A stretch of DNA of 21,200 bases from positions 1 through 21,200 of the forward strand of contig CAYVMD010000034.1 in NCBI GenBank assembly GCA_964452465.1, given 5' to 3'. A program made the position numbers and the translations under genes. The notes beneath the pieces were generated by a model. The model did no database searches, was not told the DNA's origin, and worked only from the letters and a program-made list of their open reading frames with translations. Origin of the DNA: CAYVMD01 sp964452465. GTDB taxonomy: Bacteria; Armatimonadota; JACIXR01. Each line of letters opens with the position of its first letter. Position 1 is the stretch's first letter. Positions 12,785 through 20,423 of the stretch are shown one piece after another.

Positions 12785-14983
12785 ATGAAGGAAAGAAAGG
12801 TTTTTCTGCTCCTCTTTGGGGTTTCCTTCTCCCTTCTTATCTTGGAGATATCCCTTACCCGGGTGTTCTCCTTCCTGTTCCGCTATCACTATGCCTTTCT
12901 CGCCATCTCCTTTGCCCTCCTGGGATTGGGGCTGGGAGGAGTATTAAGCCATTACCTTTCCAAGAGGGGAGAACCCTCGAGATACCTCCCCCTTCTTTTA
13001 GAGGGGGCTTCCCTTTGGCTGTTCATCTCTTCCTTTCTTTTGTTTGCTACTCCCCTCGCTACTTATATGGGCATATATATTTTTGCCTCGCTTTTCTTCC
13101 TGCCCGTCTTCCTATTAGGGGGCGCTTTCGTTTCCCTTCTATTAAGGGAATACGCAAGGATAGGGGGAAGGGTCTACTTCTACGATCTCTTGGGCTCCTC
13201 CCTGGGATGCCTTTTGGTGGTGCCCCTGCTCGATACCCTGGGAGGATTAAACATCCTCTTCTGCCTCTCTTTTCTGCTCGCCTTGTTGTCCTTCCTCTCC
13301 AAGCCCGGGCTAAAACTCGCCCTTCCCCTCCTAATGACGCTCTTCATTTTCCTACTTCAGGTGATCCATCCCTTTTTGGATATCCCTCCCATCAAGAAGG
13401 CATCCCCTCGGGTCACTAAACCGCTCCTTTTAGAGCTTCGAGAAGCTCAAGAAGAGGGGAGGATAGAATATACGATCTGGAACTCCTTCGCTCGCACCGA
13501 TGTAGTGGGTTTTAAGGGAGCTCCCTATAAATATATCTACACCGATGGGGAAACGCCCTCCCCCATGGTTCCTTTCAAGAAGGAGGAAATAGAGGATTTG
13601 CGAAGGCACATAGGCTTTCTCCCCTTCCTCCAAGGGAAAAAGGATAAGATACTTTCCATAGGACCGGGAGGAGGGGTGGATATTTTGCTTGCCATTCTGG
13701 GAGGCTATGGACGATTCGAAGGGGTAGAAGTGAACAAGGCGCTCCCGAGGATTATGAAAAGATATGCTAAATTCAACGGGGGGATCTACGAGCGGAAAGG
13801 GATAAGGATATTCGTTGGGGAGGGACGCAGTTTCTTAGCGAGGAGCAGGGATAAATATGACCTCCTAATGCTATCCCTCACTCAGACTGCTACAGCGGGT
13901 GGTGAAGGGCTCGTCCTGGTAGAATCCTATATTCATACTAAAGAGGCGATAAAGGATTATATAGAGCACCTTTCTCCTGGAGGGGAAGTAGCGTTGATCT
14001 TCCAAGAGGAACCCCTTGTGTGGAGAGCGGGAAAGGAAACGATAGAGGTGCTCAAGGAAATGGGGGAAAAGGAACCCTTGAAGCACCTTTTCTGGGCGAG
14101 CGTTCCCGAAGAGGAATTCGGCATCACGCCCTACCGGCATTTATTGCTTGTAAAAAGGGAACCTTTCTCAAAGGAAGAAGCAGAGAGAATGAGGAAAGGG
14201 ACGTTCAAGATGAGGCGTATCCCTCGCTTTGTGCCCTATCTATATGAGGTAAACGCGCCCTTCCTTTTGGGGGAAAGGGATTTCGTAGGGGATTTGAACA
14301 TCTCCCCCTGCAGGGATGAGAATCCCTTCTTCTTGGATCTCTCCCATGGGATCCCCTACCCTCTCAGGAATCCTTTGATATTCATCGGCGCCCTCTTGTT
14401 TTTAGCCTGGCTATCGATTAGTTGGAGAGGAAATGCCCCGTTTCATTCCCTCTACTTTCTTTTGATAGGCGTTGGTTTCATGCTCATAGAGATACCCTTG
14501 GTACAAAAGTTCATCCTATTTGTGGGCTACCCCACCCTGAGCCTTTCCCTCATCTTGTTCTCCTTATTGACCAGCGCCTCCTTGGGGAGTTTAGCCAGCC
14601 AGAGGGTAAAAGGGCTAAGGAGAGGAGCAATGCTGGGGGGATTGGGGATATTCCTCATCGCCCTCATAATGGGGAAGGGGCTCTCCTCCCTTCTGGGGAT
14701 GTGCCTTGGGTGGGGCGATATCTGGAGATATCTTTTGACCTTCGCTTTGATATTCCCCTTGGGATTTCTCCTAGGGCTTCCCTTTCCTCTGGGGGTAAGG
14801 GATATAGGAAAAGGGAGGCAAGAACTGATTCCTTGGATGTGGTTGTTGAACGGCTTCGCTTCAGTTTTTGGCGCAATTTTGGCGAGTGGAGGAGCGAAGA
14901 TTTGGGGTTTCAGCAATATATTGTTATTCGGAGGAGGGCTCTATCTTCTTTTAACTGTCGGTTTGCTCCTCAAGAGGAAATGA
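12785..14983 (+). CDS. Polytopic membrane protein with central spermidine-synthase-like methyltransferase-fold domain
   Basis: Six to seven N-terminal membrane helices (about 7-195) precede a soluble domain (about 215-460) and a further six or so helices (about 525-730). The soluble domain has the nucleotide-binding loop ILSIGPGGGVDILLA (289-303), the acidic GVEVN (313-317) and VGEGRSF (344-350), as in SpeE-like enzymes. IEYTIWNSFARTDVV and TPSPMVPF resemble the substrate side. Known relatives are the fused spermidine synthase/transporter-like proteins of uncertain function; I cannot say that it makes a polyamine. The C-terminal LLNGFASVFGAILAS motif is typical of this group. It lies seven bases after the AAC(3)-like gene, so the two are probably co-transcribed. 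There is no strong ribosome site, which suggests coupling. The stop codon is two bases from that of the convergent gene. Confidence 0.82.
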   Translation: MKERKVFLLLFGVSFSLLILEISLTRVFSFLFRYHYAFLAISFALLGLGLGGVLSHYLSKRGEPSRYLPLLLEGASLWLFISSFLLFATPLATYMGIYIFASLFFLPVFLLGGAFVSLLLREYARIGGRVYFYDLLGSSLGCLLVVPLLDTLGGLNILFCLSFLLALLSFLSKPGLKLALPLLMTLFIFLLQVIHPFLDIPPIKKASPRVTKPLLLELREAQEEGRIEYTIWNSFARTDVVGFKGAPYKYIYTDGETPSPMVPFKKEEIEDLRRHIGFLPFLQGKKDKILSIGPGGGVDILLAILGGYGRFEGVEVNKALPRIMKRYAKFNGGIYERKGIRIFVGEGRSFLARSRDKYDLLMLSLTQTATAGGEGLVLVESYIHTKEAIKDYIEHLSPGGEVALIFQEEPLVWRAGKETIEVLKEMGEKEPLKHLFWASVPEEEFGITPYRHLLLVKREPFSKEEAERMRKGTFKMRRIPRFVPYLYEVNAPFLLGERDFVGDLNISPCRDENPFFLDLSHGIPYPLRNPLIFIGALLFLAWLSISWRGNAPFHSLYFLLIGVGFMLIEIPLVQKFILFVGYPTLSLSLILFSLLTSASLGSLASQRVKGLRRGAMLGGLGIFLIALIMGKGLSSLLGMCLGWGDIWRYLLTFALIFPLGFLLGLPFPLGVRDIGKGRQELIPWMWLLNGFASVFGAILASGGAKIWGFSNILLFGGGLYLLLTVGLLLKRK

Positions 14984-14985
14984 AA

Positions 14986-15453
14986 TCAAGGGGTAGCCTG
15001 AGCTATAAGGAGGGAGAAGAGGCGGTAAACGAGGAAGAGTAAGAAGGGCAAGGCAATCAACCAAAGGAGGTATTGAGATCGAAATGTCCTGCGACGAGAT
15101 AATTTTCTTCTTAACTCCACAAGGCGGGAGCGGAAGAATTGCTCCTGGGGGGAAAGGCGAGACGCTTCCTCGTATTCCTTTATAGCGGAAGGGATGTTCC
15201 TCTCGCCCTCCAATACATCCCCCAAGAGCGAATGGGCATCGGCATTATAAGGGTCCTGTTCTAATACTTTCCTGCAGATTTCTTCCGCTTCCTCGTATCG
15301 TTTATTAGCTAAATGCAGGCTGGCATTGAGGAGCAATTCGGCGGCCTCTCTCTTGGAAATCTGGGGGAGACGAGCACCGCATTTCCGGCAGAATCGGCTC
15401 TCTTTAGAATTGGGTGCTTCGCAATAAGGGCAATTTACTAACTCTTCGCTCAT
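14986..15453 (-). CDS. Zinc-ribbon and TPR membrane-anchored protein
   Basis: Function not recognised beyond its modules. An N-terminal zinc ribbon uses C8, C11, C22 and C25 (CPYC and CRKC). Two or three TPR-like helical repeats follow (about 36-110; ANKRYEEAEEICRKVLEQDP is one unit). A basic stretch then leads to a single C-terminal membrane helix (about 129-150). This suggests a tail-anchored cytoplasmic scaffold. Its start overlaps the stop of the LarA-like gene by four bases, so it is translationally tied to the glycan operon and is its last gene. There is no room for a separate terminator before the convergent gene. Confidence 0.75.
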   Translation of the reverse strand: MSEELVNCPYCEAPNSKESRFCRKCGARLPQISKREAAELLLNASLHLANKRYEEAEEICRKVLEQDPYNADAHSLLGDVLEGERNIPSAIKEYEEASRLSPQEQFFRSRLVELRRKLSRRRTFRSQYLLWLIALPFLLFLVYRLFSLLIAQATP

Positions 15454-16736
15454 CTCACATAGGGAATGATATAGGGTCCCTCGAGGAGCACGGCTATCTG
15501 GGCGTCGTTACCATAGAAGTTGAGCAATCGGTCGATCGTCTCCTCTATGTTCCGGCAGGGCGTGACGAAACAATGCTTCATTTCTTCCTCGGTTAGTCCA
15601 TCCGTATAGAGATAGACCTCCCTCGCCTTCTTATAGACCTTCGCCAATTCCTCGACCTCCCACTGATCTATTATGAAGAAGGAGGGATCGAACATCCTCT
15701 CCACCGCTTCGGGAAGGGATTTTGTTTCCCAGAGGAGTTGGCGGAATTCCGCGCTCCCTACTCCTTCCGAGCAGGAGGAGGCGATCAGAATGGCGCCTCC
15801 CGGCTTCAAAATGGGGAGAGCGCCCACCATTCCTTTGACGGTTTGATAGAAGGTCGTGTCCAGGGGATAGCCTCCCCCATGGGTGAGGACGATATCCACG
15901 GGTTCATCGATGGGGACCTTTACGAAGTCCTCGAGGAACCTTACCCCTTCCTCCCAGGCTCTTTCCAGATGCCCGGCGAAGATGCCGGTGATCTCCCTTT
16001 GGCGATTTATCGTAACATTTAGGATGAAATCCACCCCTACCCTCTTGGCGATCTCCAGAGCCTCCTCGTGAAAGGGATTGCCCTCCAGGATGCCGTTGTC
16101 CGCATTAGGATGCTCCAAAAAACGAGGACCATGCTGAACCTTCACCGTTTCTATCCCAGAGATGCCGGGGCAGATACTCTTCCTGCCGCCAGAATAACCT
16201 GCCATGAAATGGGGCTCTATCAAACCGGTGAGGATGCGAAGATCCGCCTCTAAATAGAGGCGATTGACCCAGATCTCCGTTCCCCTCTTCGTCGTTCCCA
16301 CGAACCTTTGCTGAGATGCATCCCTTGCGGAGTGGTTCTCGATCCTGTAATTCTCCATTATGTATTTGCCTACCATTCGCTCCAGTTCCTCACCTACATT
16401 GGGACGATGGAGCCCAGTGGCAATCAATATGAGGATGTTCTCTCTTTTTATACCCGCTTCCTCCAAAGAAGAAAGGAGGGGGGGAAGGATGACCCGGTTG
16501 GGAACGGGTCTTGTTATATCGGAGATGACGATGCAAGCGTTTTTCCTCCCCTTAGCGAGTTCCCTCAGGGGAGGAGAGGCTATGGGATTCTCCAGCGCCA
16601 ATTTTATCCTTTCCTCTACATCCTTTAGGGGAGGCGCAGACTTGCTGTGCAGGATTGCCTTCACCCTATCTTTAGGGAGGTTGATGGTTATCTCGCTCTC
16701 TCCATAAGGCAGGGATACTGCCACAGTTGTCATCAT
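15450..16736 (-). CDS. LarA-like nickel-pincer racemase/epimerase family protein
   Basis: Relative of lactate racemase LarA, which uses a nickel-pincer nucleotide covalently bound to lysine to move a hydride at a 2-hydroxy acid carbon. Key positions are conserved: D73 and R76 (SDITRP), H110 (GLHRP), H176 and K186 (EPHFMAGYSGGRKS), H202 (QHGP), the Q/K pair in TTFYQTVKG (295-303) and W359 in DQWE. They line up within one or two residues of L. plantarum LarA numbering, so a functional cofactor site is likely. The length of 428 is normal. No larB, larC or larE cofactor genes lie in the window. It overlaps the RmlC-like gene upstream and the zinc-ribbon gene downstream, both by ATGA. Embedded among nucleotide-sugar genes, its substrate may be a sugar acid rather than lactate. 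Confidence 0.88.
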   Translation of the reverse strand: MMTTVAVSLPYGESEITINLPKDRVKAILHSKSAPPLKDVEERIKLALENPIASPPLRELAKGRKNACIVISDITRPVPNRVILPPLLSSLEEAGIKRENILILIATGLHRPNVGEELERMVGKYIMENYRIENHSARDASQQRFVGTTKRGTEIWVNRLYLEADLRILTGLIEPHFMAGYSGGRKSICPGISGIETVKVQHGPRFLEHPNADNGILEGNPFHEEALEIAKRVGVDFILNVTINRQREITGIFAGHLERAWEEGVRFLEDFVKVPIDEPVDIVLTHGGGYPLDTTFYQTVKGMVGALPILKPGGAILIASSCSEGVGSAEFRQLLWETKSLPEAVERMFDPSFFIIDQWEVEELAKVYKKAREVYLYTDGLTEEEMKHCFVTPCRNIEETIDRLLNFYGNDAQIAVLLEGPYIIPYVR

Positions 16737-17194
16737 CTGAATTTTACCTCCCAGTTATATGGTATGGAAGGATCGTTCCAGGGCAAGCGATATTCATCGG
16801 GATTTTCTCTATTATAAGGCTCGGTGGGGATATTGACAACGAAGGCGCTCTCCGTGCCCACCGCTTTGAACCCGTGAGCCACCATGGGGGGGATCTTTAT
16901 AAGCAGGGGGTTCAATTCCCCGATGAAAAACTCGTTTATCTCTCCCTTTGTTGGAGAGTCCTCCCTCATATCGTAAAGCACCACTTGCGCCATGCCCTTT
17001 ATCACCGCGAAGTGATCGGTCTGTATTTTGTGGTAGTGCCAAGCCTTCACGACATTGGGGTAACCCACGGTGATATATACTTGTCCGAACTTCTCGAATA
17101 TCTCGTCATCGCAGCGGAGTATCTCCATGAGCCAGCCTCTATCATCGGGGATAGGCTTTAGTATCTTGATCTTAACGCCCTGGATAAGAGCCAT
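16733..17194 (-). CDS. RmlC-like cupin (dTDP-4-keto-6-deoxysugar epimerase family)
   Basis: Cupin-fold enzyme expected to epimerise a 4-keto-6-deoxy sugar bound to dTDP. AWHYHKIQTDHFAVIKG (51-67) matches the region of RmlC holding its catalytic His. IPPMVAHGF (101-109), Y127 and WNDP (139-142) match the C-terminal family blocks. At 153 residues it is shorter than ordinary RmlC (about 180), so it may catalyse a single epimerisation or isomerisation. A TTG start at 17200 is possible, but the ATG at 17194 is better spaced from GAGGTGG and lies two bases after the RmlA-like stop. It is coupled by overlap to the LarA-like gene. No rmlB or rmlD is in the window. Confidence 0.82.
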   Translation of the reverse strand: MALIQGVKIKILKPIPDDRGWLMEILRCDDEIFEKFGQVYITVGYPNVVKAWHYHKIQTDHFAVIKGMAQVVLYDMREDSPTKGEINEFFIGELNPLLIKIPPMVAHGFKAVGTESAFVVNIPTEPYNRENPDEYRLPWNDPSIPYNWEVKFR

Positions 17195-17196
17195 AT

Positions 17197-18258
17197 TCAA
17201 ACCACCTCTACCTCGCTGGTGTCCCCTAGCATAAATTTGTAAACGAGGGGACGTTCCTCTCTCCTTTTTATCTTTGCTCCCTTACCTAACAAGGTATCCT
17301 CCATCCTCCCTTTGAGGGCTATACAACAGCCATCCATTATGATGGAATGTTCTACCTCGGAGGATCTTATCTCCACCTCGTTGCCTATGGATGTGAAGGA
17401 ACCAATGTAGGAATCCTCTATGTAGCAATTTTTCCCGATTATCAAGGGACCCCGCAAAACGCTCCTTATAATTTTCGTCCCCTCCCCTATTTTGACCCTT
17501 CCTGTGATCTTCGTCTCCTCATCCACTTCCCCTCTTATTTCCCCCTCTATCTCCTCCAATACCAACCTATTAGCCTCCAAGAGATCCTCCAGGCGACCGG
17601 TGTCCTTCCACCATCCTTTAACGATATGATATCTCACTCGGAAACCGTTATCTATCAACCATTGGATGGCATCGGTGATCTCCAACTCGCCTCGCGCGGA
17701 GAATTTTATGTTTTGGCAGGCTTGGAAGATGCTATTGTTGAAGATATAGGCGCCGACGAGGGCGAGGTTAGTGGGAGGAGGAGAAGGTTTCTCCAGTAAC
17801 CTCACTACCCTACCCTTGTCAACTATGGCCACCCCGAACCTTTCGGGATGTTTCACGGGGCAGAGGAGGATGAGAGCATCGGGTTTTTCCCTTTCGAACT
17901 CCTCGACGAAATCCCTCACGCCTTGCTTTAAGATGTTATCTCCCAGGAACATGATGAAGGGTTCATCCTGTAAGAAGTGCCTGGAGACCTTAACTGCGTG
18001 AGCGAGCCCAAGGGGAGATTCCTGTTCTATATAGATTATATTTACCCCAAAGGAGGAACCGTTGCCCACCGCCTTTATTATCTCCCCTTTGGTTTCGCCT
18101 ACTACGATCCCTATATCTTTTATTCCCGCCTCCACTAAGGATTCGATGGCATAGAAGAGGACAGGCTTATTTGCCACGGGAAGGAGCTGTTTAGCGCTGG
18201 TGTAGGTAAAAGGGCGCATCCTTGTTCCCCTTCCACCGGAGAGTATGAGTCCTTTCAT
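17197..18258 (-). CDS. Glucose-1-phosphate thymidylyltransferase, long (RmlA/StrD-type) form
   Basis: Makes dTDP-glucose from glucose 1-phosphate and dTTP, the entry to dTDP-deoxysugars. LSGGRGTRMRPFT (6-18) and K23 form the nucleotide site, LGDN is at 105-108, EKP at 156-158, ARGELEITDAIQWL at 188-201 and GWWKDTGR at 215-222. The last 110 residues have hexapeptide-repeat character (SVLRGPLIIGKNCYIEDSYI), as in the long 350-residue class rather than the 290-residue RmlA. GGAGG five bases before the ATG supports the start. It overlaps the upstream permease gene by ATGA and is followed by the RmlC-like gene, a consistent pair for dTDP-sugar synthesis. Confidence 0.87.
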   Translation of the reverse strand: MKGLILSGGRGTRMRPFTYTSAKQLLPVANKPVLFYAIESLVEAGIKDIGIVVGETKGEIIKAVGNGSSFGVNIIYIEQESPLGLAHAVKVSRHFLQDEPFIMFLGDNILKQGVRDFVEEFEREKPDALILLCPVKHPERFGVAIVDKGRVVRLLEKPSPPPTNLALVGAYIFNNSIFQACQNIKFSARGELEITDAIQWLIDNGFRVRYHIVKGWWKDTGRLEDLLEANRLVLEEIEGEIRGEVDEETKITGRVKIGEGTKIIRSVLRGPLIIGKNCYIEDSYIGSFTSIGNEVEIRSSEVEHSIIMDGCCIALKGRMEDTLLGKGAKIKRREERPLVYKFMLGDTSEVEVV

Positions 18259-19310
18259 GCCTTCCTCCTACTATAAGGCATATAGATTATTTGAAAGGTG
18301 GATTTTATTGCAGCGGCTACGGGAACAGCCATAAACATCCCCAAGATTCCGAAAAATTCACCACCTATGAGAACTGCCAGCACTATCGTAACTGGGTGCA
18401 GATGAAGTTGATGCCCAATAAAGAAGGGGAGGATAAACTTGTCGTCTGCGAGTTGTAGAAAGGAATAAAAGAGCAGAATGTAAAAAGCCAAAGGCAAGGA
18501 TTTGACAAGGGCGAAAAGCACGATGGGGGCTCCACCTATGATGGGACCGATTACGGGGATGGCCCTAGCGACTCCTGCTATAACCCCCAGGGTGAGGGCA
18601 TAATTCATCTTGAAAAGGGTTAATATACCCCAGATGATTATCCACATAAGGATGCATAATACTGCTTGCCCCGCTATATATTGGCGAAAAGCGAGATCCA
18701 TTTGTTTTAGAATGAGAAGCGCCCTACGGGCGTATTTAGGAGGTATGAAGATGAAGAGTTCTCGCCGCAATCCTTTGGAGCCTATGGAGAGATAGAGAGC
18801 GATTATGGGAATCGCCAGTATCTCCAATATGTGTCCGAAAGCTTCCAAGGTTTTGGAGATTATCAAAGTGGTGACTTTGGATAGGCTCTCCCCCAACTTA
18901 CGGACTTGTTCCATGAGGATATTCTGATACTGCTCGGGCAATTTGAGGAACCTCTGCTGAACATTTCCTGCGATTTTTATCAGATCTTTGCTGTATTTGG
19001 TGATGTTAATTTGGAGGTCCCTCGCCTCCTCAACGAGGGGGCTAAGTATGAGATAACATCCCCCCACCAATACGCCTAAGGCAAGAAGCCAAACGATAAG
19101 CGCGCTTATGGAACGCCGAGTTTCCTGCCTGACTCCTTTCCATATCCTCCATTTACAAAGCGATTTGACGAAAGGAGCAAGCATGTAGTAGAGGATGGTT
19201 GCGAGCACAATAACGAAAATCAATGTCCTTATACGCCAAAGGAGATAGAAGGCCCCCGCTAAGAGGAGGATACGCCACCAAAAGGTTACGAATATTTCCC
19301 TTCTCATCAT
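18255..19310 (-). CDS. AI-2E/PerM-family membrane permease
   Basis: Polytopic inner-membrane protein of the AI-2E transporter family (PF01594-type), about 351 residues. Early helices (IRTLIFVIVLATILYYMLAPFV region) are followed by an amphipathic stretch (EEARDLQINITKYSKDL region) and five or more further helices. VARAIPVIGPIIGGAPIVLFAL and the final GILGMFMAVPVAAAIK are characteristic. Family roles are varied (export, sodium/proton antiport), so no substrate is assigned. The longest frame starts at 19346, overlapping wecB by 40 bases. The ATG at 19310, overlapping its stop as ATGA like the neighbouring junctions, is preferred. It is set between glycan genes, so export of a glycan intermediate or ion balance are both possible. 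Confidence 0.85.
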   Translation of the reverse strand: MMRREIFVTFWWRILLLAGAFYLLWRIRTLIFVIVLATILYYMLAPFVKSLCKWRIWKGVRQETRRSISALIVWLLALGVLVGGCYLILSPLVEEARDLQINITKYSKDLIKIAGNVQQRFLKLPEQYQNILMEQVRKLGESLSKVTTLIISKTLEAFGHILEILAIPIIALYLSIGSKGLRRELFIFIPPKYARRALLILKQMDLAFRQYIAGQAVLCILMWIIIWGILTLFKMNYALTLGVIAGVARAIPVIGPIIGGAPIVLFALVKSLPLAFYILLFYSFLQLADDKFILPFFIGHQLHLHPVTIVLAVLIGGEFFGILGMFMAVPVAAAIKSTFQIIYMPYSRRKA

Positions 19311-20422
19311 CCTACTTGGAACTCCTCTGGCCTTTCCTTTCTCCAACCAATGAAATATAAGATCGCCTCATATATGCGTTGAGAGGCAAGTCCATCGCCG
19401 AATATCGTCAACCTCCTGGACATTTTCTCATATTCTTCCCTCGAAAGCAAGAGTTTTTTGCTTTCCTCTAATATTCTCCCTTCATTTGTGCCCACTAATT
19501 TAGCACAACCCGCCTCCACCACCTCTGGACGTTCGGTGATTTCCCTTAATATGAGCACCGGCCTACCTAAAAAGGAGGCCTCCTCCTGGATACCACCCGA
19601 GTCGGTAAGGATGAAATAAGCATTATTCATGAGATGAACGAAGGGTATGAAGGGCAAGGGCTCCAGGAGATGGATCCTTTCATCCTTAAGTAAAGGGACT
19701 ACGCTCCTTCTTATTAGGGGGTTTTTGTGAAGGGGGAATACGACCTCCAAATCTTTGAATTCCCTAACCAAGTCCCTTACTGCCCTTGCCACTCTGGCCA
19801 TCGGTTCCCCCCAATTTTCCCGCCTATGCATGGTTAGGAGGATGTATCGTCCTTTGAAGGGTGGGGCGATCTTCTGCTCTAAAGCCATTTTTAAAGCGTC
19901 TATGACCGTATTTCCGGTTACGAAGATGTCTTCCTCTTTAATGCCCTCTTTTAAAAGGTTCTCCTTCGCCTTCTTCGTGGGGGCGAAATGTAGGTCGGCG
20001 ATATGGGTCGTGAGACGCCTGTTTATCTCTTCAGGAAAGGGGGCATATTTATCATGTGTCCTCAAACCCGCCTCCAGGTGGGCAACGGGGATCTTTTTAT
20101 AGAAGGCGGCGAGGGCAGAGATGAAGGTAGTGGTGGTATCCCCTTGGACGATGACCATATGGGGTCTTTCTTCCTCCAGGACTTCCCCCATCTTTTTGAT
20201 GAGGCGGGCGGAGAGATCCTCGAGCGTTTGTTCTTTCCGCATTATGTTGAGGTCGTGATGGGGAGTGATCTGAAAATCGCTCAAGGCGGTATCCAACATC
20301 TCCCTATGCTGGGCAGAGGCCACCACCCTCACCTCAAGTTGCCCATCGCCTTGGAGCGTCTTTATCAATGGCGCCATCTTGATCGCATCAGGTCTTGTAC
20401 CTACAACGCATAAGATCTTCAT
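19307..20422 (-). CDS. wecB: UDP-N-acetylglucosamine 2-epimerase (non-hydrolysing)
   Basis: Interconverts UDP-GlcNAc and UDP-ManNAc in the cytoplasm for surface polysaccharide or teichuronic/enterobacterial-type glycans. VVGTRPDAIKMAPLI (6-20) opens the GT-B fold. GDTTTTF (94-100, D95), HLEAGLRT (115-122, E117), PEEINRR (130-136, E131) and MHRREN (198-203) carry residues known in WecB. DSGGIQEEASFLGRPVLILR (274-293) holds the UDP-binding part. The length of 371 is normal. It starts one base after the stop of the WecA-like gene, as expected for a priming and precursor pair. Confidence 0.93.
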   Translation of the reverse strand: MKILCVVGTRPDAIKMAPLIKTLQGDGQLEVRVVASAQHREMLDTALSDFQITPHHDLNIMRKEQTLEDLSARLIKKMGEVLEEERPHMVIVQGDTTTTFISALAAFYKKIPVAHLEAGLRTHDKYAPFPEEINRRLTTHIADLHFAPTKKAKENLLKEGIKEEDIFVTGNTVIDALKMALEQKIAPPFKGRYILLTMHRRENWGEPMARVARAVRDLVREFKDLEVVFPLHKNPLIRRSVVPLLKDERIHLLEPLPFIPFVHLMNNAYFILTDSGGIQEEASFLGRPVLILREITERPEVVEAGCAKLVGTNEGRILEESKKLLLSREEYEKMSRRLTIFGDGLASQRIYEAILYFIGWRKERPEEFQVG

Positions 20423-20423
20423 C

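Noticed and set aside
14422..15042. Plus-strand frame of 206 residues crossing the convergent junction
   Set aside because: It is out of frame with the membrane protein, whose helices and final family motif continue to 14983.
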